The notes: generated from the letters alone by a model not told the origin. DNA of 64,000 nucleotides from an uncultured Eggerthellaceae bacterium (GCA_958452575.1 CAUDUM010000008.1:9787-73786), one strand, 5' to 3'. Shown: positions 17,533-26,722, counted from the stretch's first letter. A program made the numbers and translations.

Positions 17533-17649
17533 GGGTGATCCTCCTTGATCGAAGTTGCACTGGCTACTGCACATGATATGCGATCGGCGATGGTCGTGCT
17601 GGAAGGCGTCAGCTAGTTTTCCTTGTCCCCCGCGCGTTCTTTGCCGGGT

Positions 17650-18129
17650 TTACGCTGGTCGCTGGAGGTGATCTTGATCGCGGGCGTTGGCGGCAAGGCC
17701 GGCGAGGACCTGGGGCGTTTTCAGGAACGACCGGGGCAGCAGCGCCGAGAGTCCGGACGCGGCTCCGATGCAGCCGAAGGCGACCATCCGGTTGGATCCG
17801 CGGTAAAGCAGCGGGATGAGACCGAGCACCGAGGGGATCATGAAGCTGGCGCCGAACCCCACCAACACGCGTCCCACCCAGATGAACATGGTCATGTTGG
17901 GTGCGAACGCCAGGGCGATCTCTCCGATGGCGCACAGCAGGATGCCGATGCGGAAGGTCCTCTTCCACCCGATGATCGTGCCCATAAGGCCTCCCGCGAT
18001 CATGAACGCGCCTCCGACGAGCGGATAGACCATGTTGGCGAGCTGGATTTCGGAGGTGGTGGCATGGAGCTCTTGGGTGAGCGCCGTGGCGGAAAGCGAC
18101 AGGGCGCCGTTGTCGCCGGCCGCTCCCAT
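17650..18129 (-). pseudogene. MFS transporter relic (EmrB/DHA2-like N-terminal part)
   Basis: The minus-strand frame between 18129 and 17650 encodes about four recognisable helices of a drug-efflux type MFS protein (ANMVYPLVGGAFMIAGGLMG, GWKRTFRIGILLCAIGEIAL, WVGRVLVGFGASFMIPSVLG). The family normally has ~400-500 residues and 12-14 helices; here the N-terminal helix, the second half and a proper start are missing. The open frame continues upstream only through the hairpin at 18139-18170 and the 3' end of the bile salt hydrolase gene, which is an artefact of the junction. Confidence 0.75.
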
Positions 18130-18138
18130 CTGCGCCGC

Positions 18139-18170
18139 GAACGGATCCCCGTGCGGGAAGGGATCCGTTC
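18139..18170. terminator. Hairpin downstream of the bile salt hydrolase gene
   Basis: GAACGGATCCC (18139-18149) and GGGATCCGTTC (18160-18170) are exact 11-base arms, 51 bases beyond the stop of the minus-strand hydrolase gene. The better T-run lies on the plus strand, so its direction is unsure. Confidence 0.55.
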
Positions 18171-18220
18171 CGGCTTCTTTTCGCGAAGCTCGTGTTTGAA
18201 GGGCGATCGCCTTTGCCGGG

Positions 18221-19186
18221 TTACGCGGCAGGCGGAACGAAGACAGGCTCGTTTCCGGCAAGGTCGACGGAAGCGATCGGATAGGGGCGGATGCTCGGGT
18301 CGTCGTACGTCGCGTGGTAGTAGGTCATGGTCGCGGGGGAGAAGCAGCTCGTGTAGAGGGTCTTCTCGTGCGAGCCGTCTGCCATCTTGGCGGCGCCTTC
18401 CGGAACCGCGACACAGCCGAGCGTGCGGAACAAGCGCGTCACGTTTGCCGCCTCACCTGCCTGCGTGGGGTAATGGCTGTTGACGAACGCGGCTTTGACA
18501 AAACGGGAAGGTCCGCTGTAATCGCCGGGGATGCCCTGCATGCCCAGCCCCGAACCGAACGGGGTCAGCTCGGCTGCGCCCCACGTCGCAGCATAGGGGT
18601 CTTCATCGGTGAGCGCGAGATAGTTGCGCAGATTGGTGCGCTGCCAGCCGAAATCGGGCTCGTTAGTAAGGACGTCGACGTCGTTTTCCCAGATGCGCAT
18701 GCCGCCCTGCATGCACTCGACCACGATGCTCCCTGTTTTGTCGCCGATGATCCAGTGGAGATTCGCGACGGGGAGGTGCTCGTTGACGGGTTTGGCGACC
18801 ACGGTCACCGACTTGAGCGCAGCGCGAATCTCGTCGAGGTTGGAGAAGGTGCGGGCGATCCAGAAGGGAAACTCGTAGGCGGCCACGTTGATGGCTTCCG
18901 CCTGGGGCTCGGTTGCATACTGCGCACTGTGGGGGAAGTTGAGGCCCGCGACGGCGAGCCCTGCGTCGTTGCCGCAGTCGAAGTACAGGGGGATTCCGCC
19001 GACGACGATGCCCATGCCGATGACGGCATGCCCGATGGCGGGATCATCGGCGCGCTCGAACGCGGGCGGGATCTTGGCGGCGGGGGGAGTGGCGACGACG
19101 CGCTCCCCGTAGCCTTGCGTCCAATCGAGGTTCCTACCGAAGTACATCGCGCCCTTGGCGTCGACGAAACGGATTCCAGTGCACAT
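18221..19186 (-). CDS. bsh: Bile salt hydrolase / choloylglycine hydrolase family amidase
   Basis: The 321-residue protein starts at ATG 19186 so that Cys2 is exposed after Met removal (MCTGIRF), as in this Ntn-hydrolase family; GAAAGGAG precedes it. Arg18 and Asp21 are in place (FGRNLDW), followed by the AGLNFPHSAQYA segment that carries the substrate-pocket Asn and the VLTNEPDFGWQRTNLRNY segment. Length fits bile salt hydrolases (about 315-330). It hydrolyses the amide bond of glycine- or taurine-conjugated bile acids or of related N-acyl amides; penicillin V acylases share the fold, so substrate choice is inferred. There is no signal peptide, so it is cytoplasmic. Single-gene unit. Confidence 0.88.
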   Translation of the reverse strand: MCTGIRFVDAKGAMYFGRNLDWTQGYGERVVATPPAAKIPPAFERADDPAIGHAVIGMGIVVGGIPLYFDCGNDAGLAVAGLNFPHSAQYATEPQAEAINVAAYEFPFWIARTFSNLDEIRAALKSVTVVAKPVNEHLPVANLHWIIGDKTGSIVVECMQGGMRIWENDVDVLTNEPDFGWQRTNLRNYLALTDEDPYAATWGAAELTPFGSGLGMQGIPGDYSGPSRFVKAAFVNSHYPTQAGEAANVTRLFRTLGCVAVPEGAAKMADGSHEKTLYTSCFSPATMTYYHATYDDPSIRPYPIASVDLAGNEPVFVPPAA

Positions 19187-19477
19187 ACGATCTCCTTTCG
19201 CCCGAGCGTTTCCCGAGCATATGCCGAAGCTGCCTCCATCGCATCCGGAGAGCCGTAGGCGCGAGCTCAAAACCCATGGTTTCGGTAGCGATTCACTAGG
19301 CGAAGATTATAGGCTCGATTCGCGGGTTTGGAAGCGTTGGCAACGTTACGGTACGGTGACCGATTTGCCCAGATGGGAGATAGGATATCGCTATCATCCG
19401 AAGGCAACGGTTCGGTGCCAAAGCGGTTTCACGCAGCACAGGGGAGCGGATATCTGCATGAGACGGCTCGCTATGGA

Positions 19478-19520
19478 AAAGCCTCCCATCCCTGCAAGCG
19501 CTTATGGGATGGGAGGCTTT
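19478..19520. terminator. 15-bp terminator hairpin of the OFA antiporter gene
   Basis: AAAGCCTCCCATCCC (19478-19492) and GGGATGGGAGGCTTT (19506-19520) are exact complements, about 80 bases after the minus-strand stop at 19599. The interval 19187-19477, upstream of the bile salt hydrolase start, shows no gene and should contain that gene's promoter. Confidence 0.75.
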
Positions 19521-19598
19521 CGGCGAGAACGCTTGGTCCCCGCCCTTCGACCAATGCGCCGAAGCGTCTCGGCGTCGCCCCTAAACGGGGCGGTTCAC

Positions 19599-20822
19599 CT
19601 ACGCCTTCTTCGGCTTGGTGATGCGGGAGTGGATGATGCTCGTCAGCAACGCGACGCCGCCGAAGACGGTCAGCGCGATGTAGACGGCGGGGCTGGCACC
19701 TGCGCATGCGCTCGACACGGCCTGCTGGAAGGCTGAGCCGCCGGCGATGTCGGTGTTGACGATGGCCAGGTGGCGCGGATAGCGTGCGTTGCCGTAGCGC
19801 TCGCGGGCGAACCCGGCGGCAAGCGGCGCCACGCTGCCGTATGCTACGACCAGCACCAGGCAGCCGACGATGTACACCACGCTGGCACCCGTTTGGAAGG
19901 ACGTCGCGAGCATCGCGAGGCCCACAAACCCGATGCCGCCCACAAGGATCATGCATTTGCGCAGGCCGAGCTTGTCGTAGACGACGCCCATGGAGAAGCC
20001 CGAGAACCCGTTCACGATGGGGATGATGCCCGTCAGCGTCGCTGCGAACGTTTCGGCGACGCCCAGCTCGACAGCGCCCTGCATGGACGTGCCGATCATG
20101 GTGAGGCCGGCGCCCAAGATGATGATCGCCCACAGGTAGTAGGTGTAGAACGCGGGGTCCTTGAAAAGATGGCGCTGGTCCGCCTCGGCGTCCGGGGCCG
20201 TTTTGGTCTTTTTCGCCGTGACGCCCAGAATATCGGCGATGTTCTCGGGCGCGCGCTTCAACAGCAGCGACAGCAGCACCATGACGACGCCGGCGGTCAC
20301 CGCGACGACGGCGAACGCGACGGTGATGCCCGCCGTGCCGATGATGCCGCGCGTGAGCGTGCCCAGCGTGATGGAGCCCAGTCCGAAGCCGGCGAACATG
20401 ACGCCGGATGCGAATCCCGACTTGTCGGGGAACCAAGGGGTGATCGACGCGATGGTGACGTTGTAGCCCAGTCCAGTGCCGCAGCCGATCAGGACGCCGT
20501 AGCAGATCCAAAGCGCCCAGATGCCCTGAGGCGCGAGCAGCGCCGTGCCGCCGAAGCCGCAGACCAGCAGGCACGCCGCCAGCAGGATGGCGCCCCTGAG
20601 GCCCAGGGTTTTGAGCACCTTCACGCCGATGAGGCCGCCCACGCAGAACGCCATCATGCAGAACGTGAAGGTCATCTTGACCGCCGACATCTCCCAGCCG
20701 TAGATCTCGGCGAGCGGCGTGGCGAACAGCGACCAGCCGTACACCAGACCCAGCACCAGAAACGAGATCGCCGATGCGAACAGATAGACGTACCGTTTGC
20801 GCTTGATTGCATTCAGATCCAT
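19599..20822 (-). CDS. OFA-family (oxalate/formate antiporter-like) MFS transporter
   Basis: The 407-residue protein starts at ATG 20822 after AGGGGAG. It has 12 predicted helices and the OFA-type features (VYGWSLFATPLAEIYGW near helix 1, CGTGLGYNVTIASITPWFPDKSGFASGVM between helices 4 and 5, and GFSMGVVYDKLGLRKCM at the mid-protein repeat). These carriers exchange small carboxylates; the substrate is not deducible. It is divergent from a LysR gene with a TTATAG-N6-CTATAA site in the 128-base intergenic region, so control by that LysR protein is likely. Confidence 0.88.
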   Translation of the reverse strand: MDLNAIKRKRYVYLFASAISFLVLGLVYGWSLFATPLAEIYGWEMSAVKMTFTFCMMAFCVGGLIGVKVLKTLGLRGAILLAACLLVCGFGGTALLAPQGIWALWICYGVLIGCGTGLGYNVTIASITPWFPDKSGFASGVMFAGFGLGSITLGTLTRGIIGTAGITVAFAVVAVTAGVVMVLLSLLLKRAPENIADILGVTAKKTKTAPDAEADQRHLFKDPAFYTYYLWAIIILGAGLTMIGTSMQGAVELGVAETFAATLTGIIPIVNGFSGFSMGVVYDKLGLRKCMILVGGIGFVGLAMLATSFQTGASVVYIVGCLVLVVAYGSVAPLAAGFARERYGNARYPRHLAIVNTDIAGGSAFQQAVSSACAGASPAVYIALTVFGGVALLTSIIHSRITKPKKA

Positions 20823-20866
20823 GATGCTCCCCTTTTGCGGTATCCCCTCTGCTTTCGCGTACAACC

Positions 20867-20884
20867 TTATAGTAGTTGCTATAA
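20867..20884. promoter_or_regulatory. TTATAG-N6-CTATAA palindrome between OFA transporter and LysR genes
   Basis: Exact six-base arms around TAGTTG lie 45 bases from the transporter start and 67 bases from the LysR start. The form is typical of a LysR-type recognition box. Related CTATAA/TTATAG half-sites occur in the 32071-32105 palindrome upstream of another LysR-linked operon. Confidence 0.6.
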
Positions 20885-20950
20885 TCCACAGTTAACCGAG
20901 TTATTTCCTATGGCTGTGTAAGGTTTTGACCTGACGCAAGGGGGCTGTCC

Positions 20951-21841
20951 ATGTACTCGCGCCATATCGAGTCCTTCATCGAGACGGCAAAGGCGGGAAG
21001 CTTCACCAAAGCCGCCCGGGCGCTCTATATCGCGCCGTCATCCCTCATCCAGCAGATCGACCTCCTTGAACAGCGGTTGGGCATCGTCTTGTTCGAGCGC
21101 GGAAACCGCGGGGTCAAGCTCACCGAGGCGGGCGAGTCGCTGTATCGGGATGCCGTCGAGATCGTGCGGCGCTCCGACGAGGCGGTGGCGCGCGCGCGGC
21201 TCATTCAGCGAGGGGAGAGCTCCGTTCGCGTGGCGACGTCGCTGCTGATGAAATGCCGCATGCTTCCCGGCATTTGGTCGCGTATGATCGAGGAGGCGCC
21301 GGGCACCCGCATCGACATCATCTCGCTTGAGAGCGCCGGGGTGGAGCCGGGCAACTATCTGCGCGGCCTCGGCGTGTCCTACGATGTCATGGAGGGGCTC
21401 TATTTGTCGGAGCTCTATCGGGACAGGTGCCTGTTTTTGGAACTGGCGCGCGTGAATCTGTGCGTGGCGATGCCGCGGACGATGGAGGCGTCAAGCGCCA
21501 AAGTGGTCGATGCCGAGATGCTGCGCGACCTTGACCTGGTCATGATGCAGTCGGGGGTGTCGGAGGATTACGACGCGGCGCATCAGTACCTGACCGCGTT
21601 GGGCGCCAACCGCATCACCGAGGTCCCGTTCTACACGATGGAGCTGTTCGTGGATTGCGAGGTCAACAAGCGCGCCATCGTGACGATCGACATCTGGGAG
21701 GATGTGCACCCCAGTCTCGCCTGCATCCCTTTGGCCGAACCGTACGGCATGCCCTACGGCCTGATCTTCTCCAAGCACCCGAGCGCCCAGGCGATGAAGC
21801 TGCACGAAGCGGCAAAGCGGATGGTCTCGCAGGGGGCATGA
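20951..21841 (+). CDS. LysR-family regulator, divergent from OFA transporter
   Basis: The 296-residue protein starts at ATG 20951 with AAGGGGG upstream. Residues 1-60 are the LysR winged helix (HIESFIETAKAGSFTKAARALYIAPSSLIQQIDLLEQRLGIVLFERGNRGVKLT); residues ~90-295 form the effector-binding domain. Its divergent position suggests that it controls the OFA transporter, with the transported acid as probable co-inducer (inference). Confidence 0.9.
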   Translation: MYSRHIESFIETAKAGSFTKAARALYIAPSSLIQQIDLLEQRLGIVLFERGNRGVKLTEAGESLYRDAVEIVRRSDEAVARARLIQRGESSVRVATSLLMKCRMLPGIWSRMIEEAPGTRIDIISLESAGVEPGNYLRGLGVSYDVMEGLYLSELYRDRCLFLELARVNLCVAMPRTMEASSAKVVDAEMLRDLDLVMMQSGVSEDYDAAHQYLTALGANRITEVPFYTMELFVDCEVNKRAIVTIDIWEDVHPSLACIPLAEPYGMPYGLIFSKHPSAQAMKLHEAAKRMVSQGA

Positions 21842-21885
21842 GGAGGGCTGACGGAAGGTCGTCCGTCGGGTTTTCATCGGCGAGC

Positions 21886-22386
21886 TTATTCTGCGAGCTT
21901 ACTCCCAAGGCGTGCACCCCACCATCCGGTGGCGAGGATGTCGCCCAGGAACAGGGCGTCCTCGTCGGAGACGGAGTCGGGAATACGCGTAAACGCGTTG
22001 TCCGCGAAGGGGATGCGCACGAACTCCGCCTGGCATCCGTCGATGCGGCAGCCCAGCTCCCAACCGCCGTGCTCGCAGTTGTTCACCCAACCGCGCTGGC
22101 AGAAGAAGCACGTGCCGCAGAACGTCTCGCAATTCACCGCCACGCGGTCGCCGGGCGCGAAGCGGACGACGTCCGCGCCAACTTCCTCCACCACGCCCAC
22201 AAACTCGTGCCCCAGCACCGTGTCGGGCAGCGCGCGCGGCACCGCGCCGCGCATGATGTGCAGATCGCTCGTGCAGATGGTCGAGCGCGTCACGCGCACG
22301 ATGGCGTCGGCGGGCAGCTGCAGCGTGGGGCGAGGGCGCTCTTGCAGCGAGATGTTGCCGTTTCCATCGTGCACCAGTGCTTTCAT
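21886..22386 (-). pseudogene. Truncated zinc-dependent alcohol dehydrogenase (GroES half only)
   Basis: The frame from ATG 22386 gives 166 residues: the MDR alcohol dehydrogenase N-terminal domain with catalytic zinc site (TICTSDLHIMRG, GHEFVGVVEEVGADV) and structural zinc Cys set (CETFCGTCFFCQRGWVNNCEHGG). It ends just after DILATGWWGA, where an intact ~345-residue enzyme would enter the NAD(P)-binding Rossmann domain, which is missing. Loss of the coenzyme domain makes activity very unlikely. Confidence 0.8.
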
Positions 22387-22470
22387 GGGGATCCTTTCGC
22401 ATGGGGGTTTCGTCCATGGTAGCACGGGGCCGGGCGGGGCGGGCTTTTGCAACCGGGCTTGGTGGAGGAG

Positions 22471-23919
22471 CTATTCCTGAAGTTTGCGAGCGACGATTGC
22501 GAAGCTGAGCGGGATCTTCGGCATGCCTTCGGGCATCGTCCAGCCTTGCTCCGTCTCCACGAGGAAGGGGAGCGCCTTCCATTCGGCGTGGGGGCTTTCG
22601 CGGAACGCCTCGATGGAAAGCCCTGCTGCGAGCAGGCTGCCGACGATCTCTTGGAAGTCGTGGCGCCAGTTGTGGTTCGCGGTGTGGGCGATCTTGCCCG
22701 CCGACCCTTCGACGTAGCTCTCGTCGCTTTCGTAGTCGATGCTGCCCGTGCCGCTCAGGTAGTCCTCGGTGATGGTGAGCGATTCGTAGCCGAGCGCGTC
22801 GAGGAGCGGGTGGTCGTCGCGCAGGAGGAGCGTGCCGCCCGGCACGAGCAGATCGGCGATCGAGTGCGCCCAGTCGCTAAGGTCGGGAAGCCACGTGATC
22901 GCGCCCGTGCCCGTCACCACGACGTCGAAGACGCGGTCGATGACATGCGAAGCGAACCGCGCGTCACCCTCCACGAAGGTCGCGTTGGCGCCGGCGCGCT
23001 GCGCGATGCTCCGCGCATGTGCAAGCGAGACGGGGGAGAAGTCGAGTCCCCATGCCTCGCGCGCGCCGAGGCGCAGCCACGAGATCGTGTCGGTGCCGAT
23101 GTGGCACTGCAGGTGGAGGACGGAAAGCCCCGCGAGGCCCGCTTGCGGGAGGTGGGGCAAGAGCGCCTCGAAGTCGCGCTGCGCGACGCTGGAAACATAG
23201 CTGGGGTCGGAGATGAGGCGTTCGACCTCGTAGAACGCCGATTCCGCATGCACGGCGGCGCGGTCGTCCCAGTTGTCGCGGTTCTCGGCGAGCTTGCGGT
23301 CGAGGGCATCGTCGGCGGCTACTACGCTGTCGGCTGCAGCGGCATGCGTGCTTGCATCGTCGCCGGTGCGGGCGAACTTCATGGCGGGAGCCGAGAACAC
23401 TTTGCTGATGGTTTGGAGCCGAGCATCGAAGCGCTCATCGCATGGCTCGCCTTCCTGTTCTCCGAGGAGGCCGACGATGCCCGAAGCCATGAAGGAGGCT
23501 ACCGCATGCACGTCTTCTTGCGTGAGGTCGAGGCCGAACTTGCTCGCCCATGTTTCCGCGAGGGCTCGTTTGAAACGTTCAGTGAGGCGCGTCGATCCGT
23601 TCGGCCCCGTCAACAGGCAGATGCGCTCCACGGCGCCTCTTTGATTTTCATCGAGACGGAATTGCGTGCCGCTTTCCGAGAGGAACTTTTCGGCGAGATC
23701 GGCGATGCCGGTTGGGATGGCGGCGTCGACCGCCTGCTCGGCAAGGTCTTCGATCGAGTCGAAATAGTAGTAGAAGGTTGCGCGGTTGCATCCCGCCTGG
23801 CGCGCGACCGAGGCGGCGGTCACTTCGCGATACAGCATTCGCGAGAGTTGATCCCAAAACGCCTCGATCATGCGCGCTTCGGCACCTTTCTCTTCCGGAT
23901 CCTTGCGGGGGCGTGCCAT
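22471..23919 (-). CDS. TetR-type regulator fused to a SAM-dependent methyltransferase
   Basis: One uninterrupted 482-residue frame starts at ATG 23919 after AAAGGATG. Residues 1-60 are a TetR DNA-binding domain (VTAASVARQAGCNRATFYYYFDSIEDL, helix-turn-helix ~33-55), and the helical ligand-type domain extends to ~180. After an Ala/Asp-rich linker (~180-210), residues ~212-482 are a class I methyltransferase: motif I VLHLQCHIGTDT (267-278), GLDFSP after strand 2, FDVVVTGTGAITWLPDL at motif IV. TetR regulators are normally ~200 residues and act alone, so this fusion is unusual. It might sense the substrate or product of its own enzyme domain. A sequencing frameshift joining two neighbouring genes cannot be excluded, though the linker reads cleanly. 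Confidence 0.85.
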   Translation of the reverse strand: MARPRKDPEEKGAEARMIEAFWDQLSRMLYREVTAASVARQAGCNRATFYYYFDSIEDLAEQAVDAAIPTGIADLAEKFLSESGTQFRLDENQRGAVERICLLTGPNGSTRLTERFKRALAETWASKFGLDLTQEDVHAVASFMASGIVGLLGEQEGEPCDERFDARLQTISKVFSAPAMKFARTGDDASTHAAAADSVVAADDALDRKLAENRDNWDDRAAVHAESAFYEVERLISDPSYVSSVAQRDFEALLPHLPQAGLAGLSVLHLQCHIGTDTISWLRLGAREAWGLDFSPVSLAHARSIAQRAGANATFVEGDARFASHVIDRVFDVVVTGTGAITWLPDLSDWAHSIADLLVPGGTLLLRDDHPLLDALGYESLTITEDYLSGTGSIDYESDESYVEGSAGKIAHTANHNWRHDFQEIVGSLLAAGLSIEAFRESPHAEWKALPFLVETEQGWTMPEGMPKIPLSFAIVARKLQE

Positions 23920-24122
23920 GGCGGCATCCTTTCTTCTCGCATTGAGCCGTCGGAGGTGGCTCGAACTGGAGCCCGCGGCTCTCGGAAACCCAACGTTTCC
24001 GCGTGATTCGCTGGTTTTATTCCCATTCTGACCTTGGGATAATCTGATTATTGCGCCTGAGTTCCGAAGAGGGATGGATTTGCTTCATGACCTGCTGAAA
24101 TCTATTACTCCAGACGCGTCGA

Positions 24123-24224
24123 CGCCTTTCGTCCGAGCGGGGCTTTTCCGAAAAGCACGATAAAGGTGACGGCCCGCTTATCGGAGCGGACTGCTCGAGC
24201 GTCATTTTGGCTGAAACTCGAAAG
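24123..24224 (+). repeat. Dispersed 102-bp repeat, copy A
   Basis: This gap segment aligns without indels to 36682-36783. In one frame both copies read R-x-x-S-E-x-G-F-S-E ... D-G-x-L-x-G-A-D-x-x-S-V-I-L-x-E-T-x-K, 20 of 34 residues identical. The surrounding gap 23920-24347 has no credible gene with start signals. It may be a repeated non-coding element or a fragment of a short coding element. Confidence 0.6.
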
Positions 24225-24347
24225 GTTGCATTCCGGCAGCTTGAAAGCGTTTTTCCCATCATTTCAATGTGAACTCGCTTGATGATGAGCCAAGGGCTAA
24301 GGCTTCCTCGGCTCATCGAAATAGGCGCATCCTATCGCAATAATCTA

Positions 24348-25244
24348 TCAGTGCTTCGTCTCTAACACGGCAGACACCGCATCGAGGAACTCCTGCACAT
24401 GGTCGGCGGGGTGCGGGGAATGGAGCAGACCGTAGGACACGCGGCAGCCCCAGTCGGTGGGGACGGTCGCGAGCATGGGATGGACGTTCTTCCACAGGGG
24501 AAGCGTCGCGAGCACGAGGTCCTCGTTGGCACAGCGGTTGAACACCTCCGCCCGGTACTGCGGGAAGTCGATGAGGGCGATCGCGGGATGGTTGCGCAGA
24601 ATCTCGTCGCGCACATGGTCGATCTCGGCGTTCCATCCGCGGAGGATGAGCATGAGGTTGTGGCCGTGGAGATCCTCGAGCGTTATCAGGTCGCGCGCGG
24701 CTAGCTCGCTGTCCGCGGGGACGGCGCACCACAGCGGCTCGCGCGAGAGCTCGAGCCCCAGACAGCCGCGCTCCTTGAGGAACGCGTCGTCGAAGACGCC
24801 TGCAACCACGTCCATGTCCTTGCCCAGGTTCGCCAAGCCCCGCGCCGCCGAAGGCGTGTTCTCGAACGTGACCACCTGCAGGCTCATGCCCGGGCAGCGC
24901 TCCTTCACCTTCGGCCACAGCTCCGTGAGCGGCGTGCTGGGCGTCATGAGGGAGACGCCCACGCGAACGACGCGCTTCTCGCCGCGCTCGGCGAGACGGG
25001 CACGCGCGATGGACTCCTGGGAGTACTGCACGATGTGCCGCGCGTCGGCGAGCAGCGACTCCCCGGCCCGGGTGAGCGAGAGCCCCTGGTGCGAGCGGTG
25101 GAACAGCGTGAGGCCGAGCCGCGCCTCCAGCAGGTTCATCTGCTTGATGACGGCGGTGGGCGTGATGAACAGGGCTTGAGCCGCCTTCGAAAAGCTGCTG
25201 CATTCGGCGACCTTGATGAACGTATCGAGCTGGGGGTTGTACAT
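24348..25244 (-). CDS. LysR-family regulator, candidate controller of the redox/hydrolase island
   Basis: The 298-residue protein starts at ATG 25244, after AAGGAGA; upstream in-frame codons lack such a site. Residues 1-60 form the LysR helix-turn-helix (LDTFIKVAECSSFSKAAQALFITPTAVIKQMNLLEARLGLTLFHRS); the rest is the effector domain. It is divergent from the lipoprotein esterase at 25419. A sequence block between them (25310-25342) recurs at 32098-32130 upstream of a second operon, which supports control of both by this protein. Confidence 0.9.
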   Translation of the reverse strand: MYNPQLDTFIKVAECSSFSKAAQALFITPTAVIKQMNLLEARLGLTLFHRSHQGLSLTRAGESLLADARHIVQYSQESIARARLAERGEKRVVRVGVSLMTPSTPLTELWPKVKERCPGMSLQVVTFENTPSAARGLANLGKDMDVVAGVFDDAFLKERGCLGLELSREPLWCAVPADSELAARDLITLEDLHGHNLMLILRGWNAEIDHVRDEILRNHPAIALIDFPQYRAEVFNRCANEDLVLATLPLWKNVHPMLATVPTDWGCRVSYGLLHSPHPADHVQEFLDAVSAVLETKH

Positions 25245-25309
25245 GGGAGTCTCCTTGCCTCGCATCCGCACCGCGCGAACGTTTGCGATTCTTCCAGTGC
25301 ACACCTTTA

Positions 25310-25342
25310 GGTTATAACACGCCCACGAAGCGAGACTTCCCG
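25310..25342. promoter_or_regulatory. Shared promoter/operator block, copy 1
   Basis: The block GGTTATA-N3-CG-N-CCAC-N4-CGAGACTTCC matches 32098-32130 at 26 of 33 positions. It starts with a GTTATAAC palindrome and ends 76 bases before the esterase start. It is the likely LysR-binding promoter region. Confidence 0.6.
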
Positions 25343-25418
25343 ATTTTCCGACAAAACCATACGGTAAAGGCGAGCGGGCGGGGACGCCGCCCCAGCGAGC
25401 GTTGGACGGAGGTTCATC

Positions 25419-26357
25419 ATGGGTGGGCTCATGACGCGAAGAGCGTTTCTCGTCGACGCGGCTGCCGTTGCGATGGCGGGAGCGCTGTCGGTCGCCGGCT
25501 GCGCCGGTGGATCAGGCGAGGGTCCCGGTTCTCCCGATGCGGGAGGGGACGGGCGAGCCTCGGACGAAGCGGTGTCGGCTGACGAAACCGCTGCAACGGA
25601 CCCCGCCCCCGCGAGCCCTACTTCGGATGCGTTCTCTGCGGGCGCCGAGACGTATCGCGGCTTCACGCTCGACAACGTGCTGCACGATGCCGAGCTCGGC
25701 GACATCCACTTCAATCTGCACGTGCCGGACGGCTACGATCCCGCCGACGCGCCCGTGGGGCTGTTCGTCACGCTGCCCGGCTACCAGGGACTGTACTTCC
25801 AGGGCGTGGGGACCAACCTGCGCACGGAGGATTTCGGGTTCGTCGCGCAGGATTGGGATCCGGATCTGATCGTCTGCGCTCCTCAGCTGGAGGACTGGGG
25901 TGAGACCTCGGCGCGTAAGACCGTTGCGCTGGTAGAGTGGCTGACGGGCGCCTACGCGATCGACCCCGAGCGCGTGCTGCTTGAGGGGTACTCCGGCGGC
26001 GGGGAGACGCTCTCGCTGGTGATGGGGATGCGTCCCGAGCTGTTCTGCCGCGCGCTGTTCTGCTCGTCCCAGTGGGACGGCGACCTGAGAGCAGTGGCGG
26101 CAGCGCACGTGCCGGTGTATCTGGTCGTCGGCGAAGACGACGAGTACTACGGCAGCGACCCTGCGCGCGAAGCGGCCGCGGAGCTGCAGCGGCTGTACCG
26201 CGAGGCCGGCTTGCCGCAAGAGGAAATCGACAGCCTGGTGACGCTCGACGTCAAGGACGCCGCCTACTTCGAGGCCGGCGGGGTGACCAACCAGCACGGC
26301 GGGGGAGGGGCCCTGTTCGCGCGGGACGACGCGGTCATGGGCTGGCTGTTCGCATGA
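25419..26357 (+). CDS. Tat lipoprotein alpha/beta-hydrolase (esterase)
   Basis: The 312-residue protein starts at ATG 25419 after GGACGGAGG. The N-terminus combines a Tat motif (TRRAFLVDAA) and a lipobox (SVAGC, Cys ~28), so it is exported folded and lipid-anchored. A Ser/Asp/Glu/Ala-rich linker precedes a prolyl-oligopeptidase/esterase-like domain with the nucleophile elbow GYSGGG (~residue 190), VVGEDDEYYG as acid region and NQHGGGG as probable His region. Substrate unknown. The start codon of a truncated MFS gene overlaps its stop (ATGA), so the two were once one operon. Confidence 0.85.
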   Translation: MGGLMTRRAFLVDAAAVAMAGALSVAGCAGGSGEGPGSPDAGGDGRASDEAVSADETAATDPAPASPTSDAFSAGAETYRGFTLDNVLHDAELGDIHFNLHVPDGYDPADAPVGLFVTLPGYQGLYFQGVGTNLRTEDFGFVAQDWDPDLIVCAPQLEDWGETSARKTVALVEWLTGAYAIDPERVLLEGYSGGGETLSLVMGMRPELFCRALFCSSQWDGDLRAVAAAHVPVYLVVGEDDEYYGSDPAREAAAELQRLYREAGLPQEEIDSLVTLDVKDAAYFEAGGVTNQHGGGGALFARDDAVMGWLFA

Positions 26358-26722
26358 CGGCCATGAAGGGGAGCGACCGCATATTCACGCCGGCTTTTTT
26401 CGCCAACGCGTTCGTCAATCTGATGCTCTACGTGAACTACTACGTGCTGATGGTCGTGATGGCGGGCTACTGCCTGGCCGTGTACGGAACGGACGCCGGC
26501 ACTGCCGGGTTCGCCGCCAGCGTCTTCATCGTGGGCGCGCTCGTCGCGCGCTTCGTCGGCGGCGGGACATTCGACCGCCGCGGCGACTTCGGGGGCATGA
26601 CGGCGGGCTTCGCGGCGTTCGCGCTTGGGATGCTGTGCATGGGATGCGCGCACGACGGAACCGTGTTGCTCGCCGCCGCCTGCCTTCTGGGCTTCGCGTG
26701 TCAGCGCTATCGCGCGCGGTAG
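26354..26722 (+). pseudogene. Truncated MFS transporter
   Basis: From ATG 26354 (overlapping the esterase stop) the frame encodes about four MFS helices (ANAFVNLMLYVNYYVLMVVMAG, GFAASVFIVGALVARFVGGG, MTAGFAAFALGMLCMGC) and then stops after 122 residues, against about 400 for an intact carrier. The stop falls inside the 3' end of the convergent RibD/DHFR-like gene, so a deletion fused the two loci. Non-functional as a transporter. Confidence 0.8.
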
